From the NCBI GenBank assembly GCA_025924715.1, contig JAICHV010000024.1, forward strand, positions 1 to 54,732: 54,732 nt of DNA. The letters run 5' to 3'. This stretch comes from Alphaproteobacteria bacterium (lineage in GTDB: Bacteria; Pseudomonadota; Alphaproteobacteria; Micropepsales; Micropepsaceae). A program made the translations under genes and the position numbers. Shown here piece by piece: positions 51,388-54,732 of the stretch. Position 1 is the stretch's first letter. Every line of letters starts with the position of its first letter. Under the pieces are notes generated by a model, which did no database searches, was not told where the DNA came from, and saw nothing but the letters and a program-made list of their open reading frames with translations.

Positions 51388-51837
51388 ATGCCGCCCCGTG
51401 ATTTGATCGACAAGTTCGCCTCTGAAATGGAAGCCACTGGCCGGGCCAAGGGCTTCACTGAGGCAGTGCGGAAGGCGAAGCGCGAAATCAACATGGTCTT
51501 AGACAATATGCTTCGGGAGCTAGAGGTGCCAGAGTCCCGCACATCGCTCCACAAAACCCTTCCGCCCCCTCCGCCTCCGCCCAGCCGCCCTCGTGCCAAT
51601 GTTGTGCATGGGAGATTGCAGGAGGGTAAATCGGGGCATGCCCTTGTTGTCGATATGATTGAGAAGCACCCAGGACTAAAGGGTGCAGAAGTATTTGCCG
51701 GGCTTATTGATGCCGGAACACCCGTGCATGAGCGCACGGTAAGGACCGCGCTCTTTAGAGCAAGGAGAAATGGGACGATTGAGCAGCGGGAGGGCCGCTG
51801 GTATCTGACCAAGAAATACAAGGAGATGTTTGAATAG
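51388..51837 (+). CDS. 149-residue winged-helix-like passenger protein
   Basis: A protein with three parts. Residues 1-50 are a charged helical region (MPPRDLIDKFASEMEATGRA). Residues 58-68 are a poly-Pro linker. Residues 80-149 (HALVVDMIEKHPGLKGAEVF, then VHERTVRTALFRARRNGTIE and REGRWYLTKKY) look like a winged helix, with a recognition helix near RTVRTALFRA and a wing at GTIEQREGRW. It may bind DNA or RNA of the element. It ends two bases before a terminator. Not a known transposition gene. Confidence 0.7.
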   Translation: MPPRDLIDKFASEMEATGRAKGFTEAVRKAKREINMVLDNMLRELEVPESRTSLHKTLPPPPPPPSRPRANVVHGRLQEGKSGHALVVDMIEKHPGLKGAEVFAGLIDAGTPVHERTVRTALFRARRNGTIEQREGRWYLTKKYKEMFE

Positions 51838-51838
51838 T

Positions 51839-51865
51839 ACCGCCCCCGGAGGGGCGGTTTCAGTT
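51839..51865 (+). terminator. terminator between passenger gene and tRNA
   Basis: ACCGCCCC (51839-51846) pairs with GGGGCGGT (51851-51858) over a CGGA loop, followed by TTTCAGTTT. It starts right after the stop of the 149-residue gene and ends five bases before the tRNA. Since there is no room for a promoter between them, it may act partly as a processing hairpin. Confidence 0.75.
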
Positions 51866-51869
51866 TATC

Positions 51870-51984
51870 GGAAGTGTGGCAGAGCGGTTTATTGCACCCG
51901 GTTTAGGTCCGGGCGGTCCCCCATCCTCAGGCCCTCAGAAAGCAGAGGGAAAGGGTCCCGTGGGTTCGAACCCCACCACTTCCG
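51870..51984 (+). tRNA. serine-type tRNA with UAG (Leu) anticodon and oversized variable arm
   Basis: A 115-base cloverleaf. The acceptor GGAAGTG (51870-51876) pairs with CACTTCC (51977-51983). The anticodon arm CCCGG-TTTAGGT-CCGGG (51897-51913) gives anticodon TAG (51904-51906), a CUN (Leu) reader. The T arm is GTGGG-TTCGAAC-CCCAC. The body (GGAAGTGTGGC then GAGCGGTT) is like bacterial tRNA-Ser(UGA), and the discriminator is G, as in Ser, not A as in Leu. The variable region of 46 bases (51914-51959) holds an extra hairpin CCCTC/GAGGG. No CCA is encoded. SerRS ignores the anticodon, so charging with serine is plausible. Confidence 0.8.
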
Positions 51985-51987
51985 CAC

Positions 51988-52101
51988 CGTTAGTTGGACG
52001 CCCCGGTTAGTAGAATGACAGCACGCCAGTAGGGACTAAGAGGTTGCACACCCACCTACGGAGATGCCGGTATCGAGTCCGGTGCCGGGCACCAACTAAC
52101 G
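51988..52101 (+). ncRNA. tRNA-like RNA closed by a 10-bp stem
   Basis: CGTTAGTTGG (51988-51997) and CCAACTAACG (52092-52101) are exact complements. Inside, a T-arm-like hairpin CCGG-TATCGAGT-CCGG is followed by TGCCGGGCACCA, which looks like a tRNA 3' end with CCA at 52092-52094. GCCCCGGT (52000-52007) can pair with TGCCGGGC if one C is bulged. GTAGG and CCTAC form an anticodon-like stem, but around a 21-base loop without a clear anticodon, and no D arm is visible. It could be a degenerate tRNA or another structured RNA. Confidence 0.45.
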
Positions 52102-52163
52102 CTTCAAATGTAAGCTGAAAACGTTTGCAGTCAAGTATTCCTTCAATGATTCCAATGGGCTAT

Positions 52164-53084
52164 TCATTCCGATACAGTCTTCTTGTATAGCAGCCTCTTC
52201 CCTTCGGACTGCTTAATGGCAGTGAAAGTCCGGGCCCCATCGTTCATTTTACGATGATCCCAGCGAAACCCGGCCTCTTGAACATAGCGATCCAAGTGCT
52301 TCTTGCTGACATGGTGCCATGAGCCAGTAATAGACCGCTTCAGCAAGCCGAAGAACGCTTCGACGTTCTGGGTGTGCACTTCACCTCTAACGTATTCCCC
52401 CGCTAGGTGCTTCACCGTGTGATGCCCACCGGCAAACTCCTGGCCGATACCCCGATAGGTATAGAGATCGTCTGTGTAGATGGTCGAAGAAGGATCGACG
52501 TTTTCGCGGATTGCGCCCTTCAAGGTCTTTCCAGTGACGTTCGGGATATGCTTCGCGCGGACCCGGCCACCACGTTCAACTAATGCAACAACGGCGGCCT
52601 TTTTAGTGCCACGCCCAATATGAGAAGTGCCTTTCTGGTTGCGCGGCTTCCCGCCAATGTACGTTTCATCAACTTCAACGGCTCCCGACAGCATCCCCTT
52701 TAGAGGGTCCTGGCTCATGGCATGGCGGACCCGGTGGCACATATGCCAAGCCGTCCGATACGAGCCCAGACCAAGCTGGCGCTGAAGCTGTAGGGCGCTC
52801 ACGCCCTTCTTTGAAGTGCACATGATCGCGAACGCCATGAGCCAAATCCGGATCGGGATATGGCTCTGCTCCATGACCGTCCCGACTGTGACGGAAAACT
52901 GCTTTGCACACCCCTTGCAGGAATACAGGCCCGCACGGACCTTTTTATCCTTGTTTTCCAAGAGCTTGTAGGCGCCCTTGTCCGTGGTGCAGTGGGGGCA
53001 CTTGGGAGTCCCGCCCCAGCGGATTTCTTCCAATAATTCCCGGGCCTTATCCTCGGTGAGCTTCGAAAGCTGGGACAAGTTCAT
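52164..53084 (-). CDS. IS1595-family transposase
   Basis: A 306-residue transposase. A zinc ribbon is formed by CPHC (Cys29, Cys32) and CKGC (Cys56, Cys59). The catalytic DDN(K) set of the family is Asp139 (VEVDETYIGG), Asp205 (IYTDDLYTY), Asn240 and Lys249 (TQNVEAFFGLLKR). The full length and intact residues suggest that it is functional. It should cut and join at the 27-bp ends and make 8-bp duplications, as observed. The gene begins 38 bases inside the right inverted repeat, and its end is 62 bases from the tRNA-like RNA. Confidence 0.96.
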   Translation of the reverse strand: MNLSQLSKLTEDKARELLEEIRWGGTPKCPHCTTDKGAYKLLENKDKKVRAGLYSCKGCAKQFSVTVGTVMEQSHIPIRIWLMAFAIMCTSKKGVSALQLQRQLGLGSYRTAWHMCHRVRHAMSQDPLKGMLSGAVEVDETYIGGKPRNQKGTSHIGRGTKKAAVVALVERGGRVRAKHIPNVTGKTLKGAIRENVDPSSTIYTDDLYTYRGIGQEFAGGHHTVKHLAGEYVRGEVHTQNVEAFFGLLKRSITGSWHHVSKKHLDRYVQEAGFRWDHRKMNDGARTFTAIKQSEGKRLLYKKTVSE

Positions 53085-53122
53085 GGCGACACCCTCTCAA
53101 TGGGTGAATAGTGCCGGAACCC

Positions 53123-53149
53123 GGTTCGTTTGTAAAGTGCATAATCAGC
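53123..53149 (-). repeat. IS right terminal inverted repeat
   Basis: Read on the minus strand it begins GCTGATTATGCACTT, as does the left end, with four mismatches in the remaining 12 positions. It adjoins the right 8-bp duplication and lies upstream of the transposase start. Confidence 0.9.
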
Positions 53150-53157
53150 ATAATATT
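53150..53157. repeat. target site duplication, right copy
   Basis: ATAATATT, identical to 51105-51112, directly follows the right end of the element. Confidence 0.92.
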
Positions 53158-53213
53158 TCACTCCGGGGCGAGTCGCGGACAGGACCAATCAAACGAGCCG
53201 CCCTGCGGGCTAA

Positions 53214-54260
<1,047 letters not shown>

Positions 54261-54263
54261 TTG

Positions 54264-54282
54264 GCATGCCTGATGGGCAGGC
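54264..54282 (+). other. small hairpin after trxB
   Basis: TGCCTG and CAGGCA can pair around a 5-nt loop within 54264-54282. It is too short and lacks a T tract, so it is only a weak candidate terminator between trxB and the LysR gene, which are 112 bases apart. Confidence 0.3.
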
Positions 54283-54372
54283 ACAGCCCAGACTCTCCCT
54301 TTGTGCGAAGCGCATGGAGCGAGAGATGCCGTAGCTGGGCCTGGGCCCGGCGAAGGCAGAGGGGTAAAGAAT

Positions 54373-54732
54373 ATGGATTGGGACAAGCTTAGAATTTTCC
54401 ATGCCGTCGCTTCCGCCGGCAGCTTCACTCATGCCGGCCAGCAGCTCACCCTCAGCCAGTCTGCGGTGAGCCGGCAGATCAGCGCGCTGGAAGAGGAAAT
54501 CTCCACCCCGCTGTTTCAGCGCCATGCCCGCGGCCTCACCCTCACCGATGAAGGGGCGATGCTCTACAAAACCGTCAGCGAAGTGCTGGCCAAGCTGGCG
54601 GCGGCGGAAGAGACGCTCAAGAACATCCACGAGTCCCCGCGCGGAACCCTGAAGATCACCACCAGCCACGGCATCGGCTCTTACTGGCTATTGCCCCGGA
54701 TGAAGGAATTCCTGAAGGAGTATCCCGAAGTC
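54373..54732 (+). CDS. LysR-family transcriptional regulator, N-terminal part
   Basis: The window ends after 120 codons of this gene, with no stop. The N-terminus MDWDKLRIFHAVASAGSFTH and the helix-turn-helix QQLTLSQSAVSRQISALEEE are typical of LysR regulators, followed by the linker helix and the start of the ligand-binding domain (GTLKITTSHGIGSYWLLPRM). The lrp-trxB-lysR order is common in alphaproteobacteria. Effector and targets are unknown. Confidence 0.93.
   Translation, partial: MDWDKLRIFHAVASAGSFTHAGQQLTLSQSAVSRQISALEEEISTPLFQRHARGLTLTDEGAMLYKTVSEVLAKLAAAEETLKNIHESPRGTLKITTSHGIGSYWLLPRMKEFLKEYPEV

Larger units (their letters stand above)
51113..53149. mobile_element. IS1595-family insertion sequence with protein and tRNA passengers
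   Basis: A 2037-bp element. Both ends begin GCTGATTATGCACTT and match at 23 of 27 positions (51113-51139, and 53123-53149 inverted). Exact 8-bp duplications flank it. It holds the transposase gene at the right end and, unusually, 51173-52101 with two small proteins, a terminator, a serine-type tRNA and a tRNA-like RNA. The base composition is lower in GC than the surroundings. Removing it would rejoin a plain lrp-trxB intergenic region with one copy of ATAATATT. Confidence 0.93.

Noticed and set aside
52008..52060. Intron in the anticodon loop of the second tRNA-like RNA
   Set aside because: No removal of 14 contiguous bases leaves a 7-nt loop with the required T at position 33.

Overview
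The window is GC-rich chromosomal DNA from an alphaproteobacterium. The evidence is the mix of families: UrcA, DUF3297, DUF1993, DUF3574, DUF2237, DUF6894 and TonB-type proteins, a Rhizobiales-style intergenic palindrome, and a thrS-infC pair. A Rhizomicrobium/Micropepsaceae-like lineage is my guess, not something the sequence proves. Most genes are ordinary housekeeping, envelope and stress functions, closely packed, with many secreted or lipid-anchored small proteins.

Layout. 1-4138: end of a GT39-type membrane glycosyltransferase, two small secreted proteins including a cupin, an SGNH hydrolase, a calcium-repeat protein and a second cupin. 4268-11748: glutathione S-transferase, UrcA, cold-shock protein, transglutaminase-like, CAP and FKBP proteins, DUF3297, DUF1993 and Dps. 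11917-14545: thrS then infC, the latter starting at a non-canonical ATA. 14906-15792: two related short membrane-anchored proteins. 15789-20747: a tightly overlapping minus-strand cluster of a KamA-type lysine 2,3-aminomutase, two ATP-grasp ligases, a cysteine-cluster protein and a PLP dehydratase. 20900-23930: a lipid A type sugar-transfer set (GT39, GT2, LAB_N). 23927-31253: DUF proteins, GMC oxidoreductase, TonB, lytic transglycosylase and a Crp-like regulator. 31278-32908: a ferredoxin with a Cys-rich partner. 33011-37311: methyltransferase, GT2 and GtrA, with a divergent GT39 gene. 37334-37604: tRNA-Ser(GGA) with a duplicated 3' end. 37850-50526: DUF1259, GST, sterol desaturase, MFS, LLM oxidoreductase, PAP2, M13 peptidase and two tandem methyltransferase-like secreted proteins.

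The most unusual segment is 51113-53149. It is a complete IS1595-family element with 27-bp imperfect terminal inverted repeats and an exact 8-bp target duplication (ATAATATT). Besides its transposase it carries a 149-residue winged-helix-like protein, a divergent 64-residue protein, and two RNA genes. One RNA is a tRNA with a serine-type body and G73 but a UAG (leucine) anticodon and a variable region of about 46 nt. The other is a tRNA-like fold ending in GCACCA. The element sits between a divergent Lrp/AsnC regulator and trxB, which is followed by a LysR gene cut by the window end.

All assignments come from reading the sequence and from memory of protein families. No database search was run.
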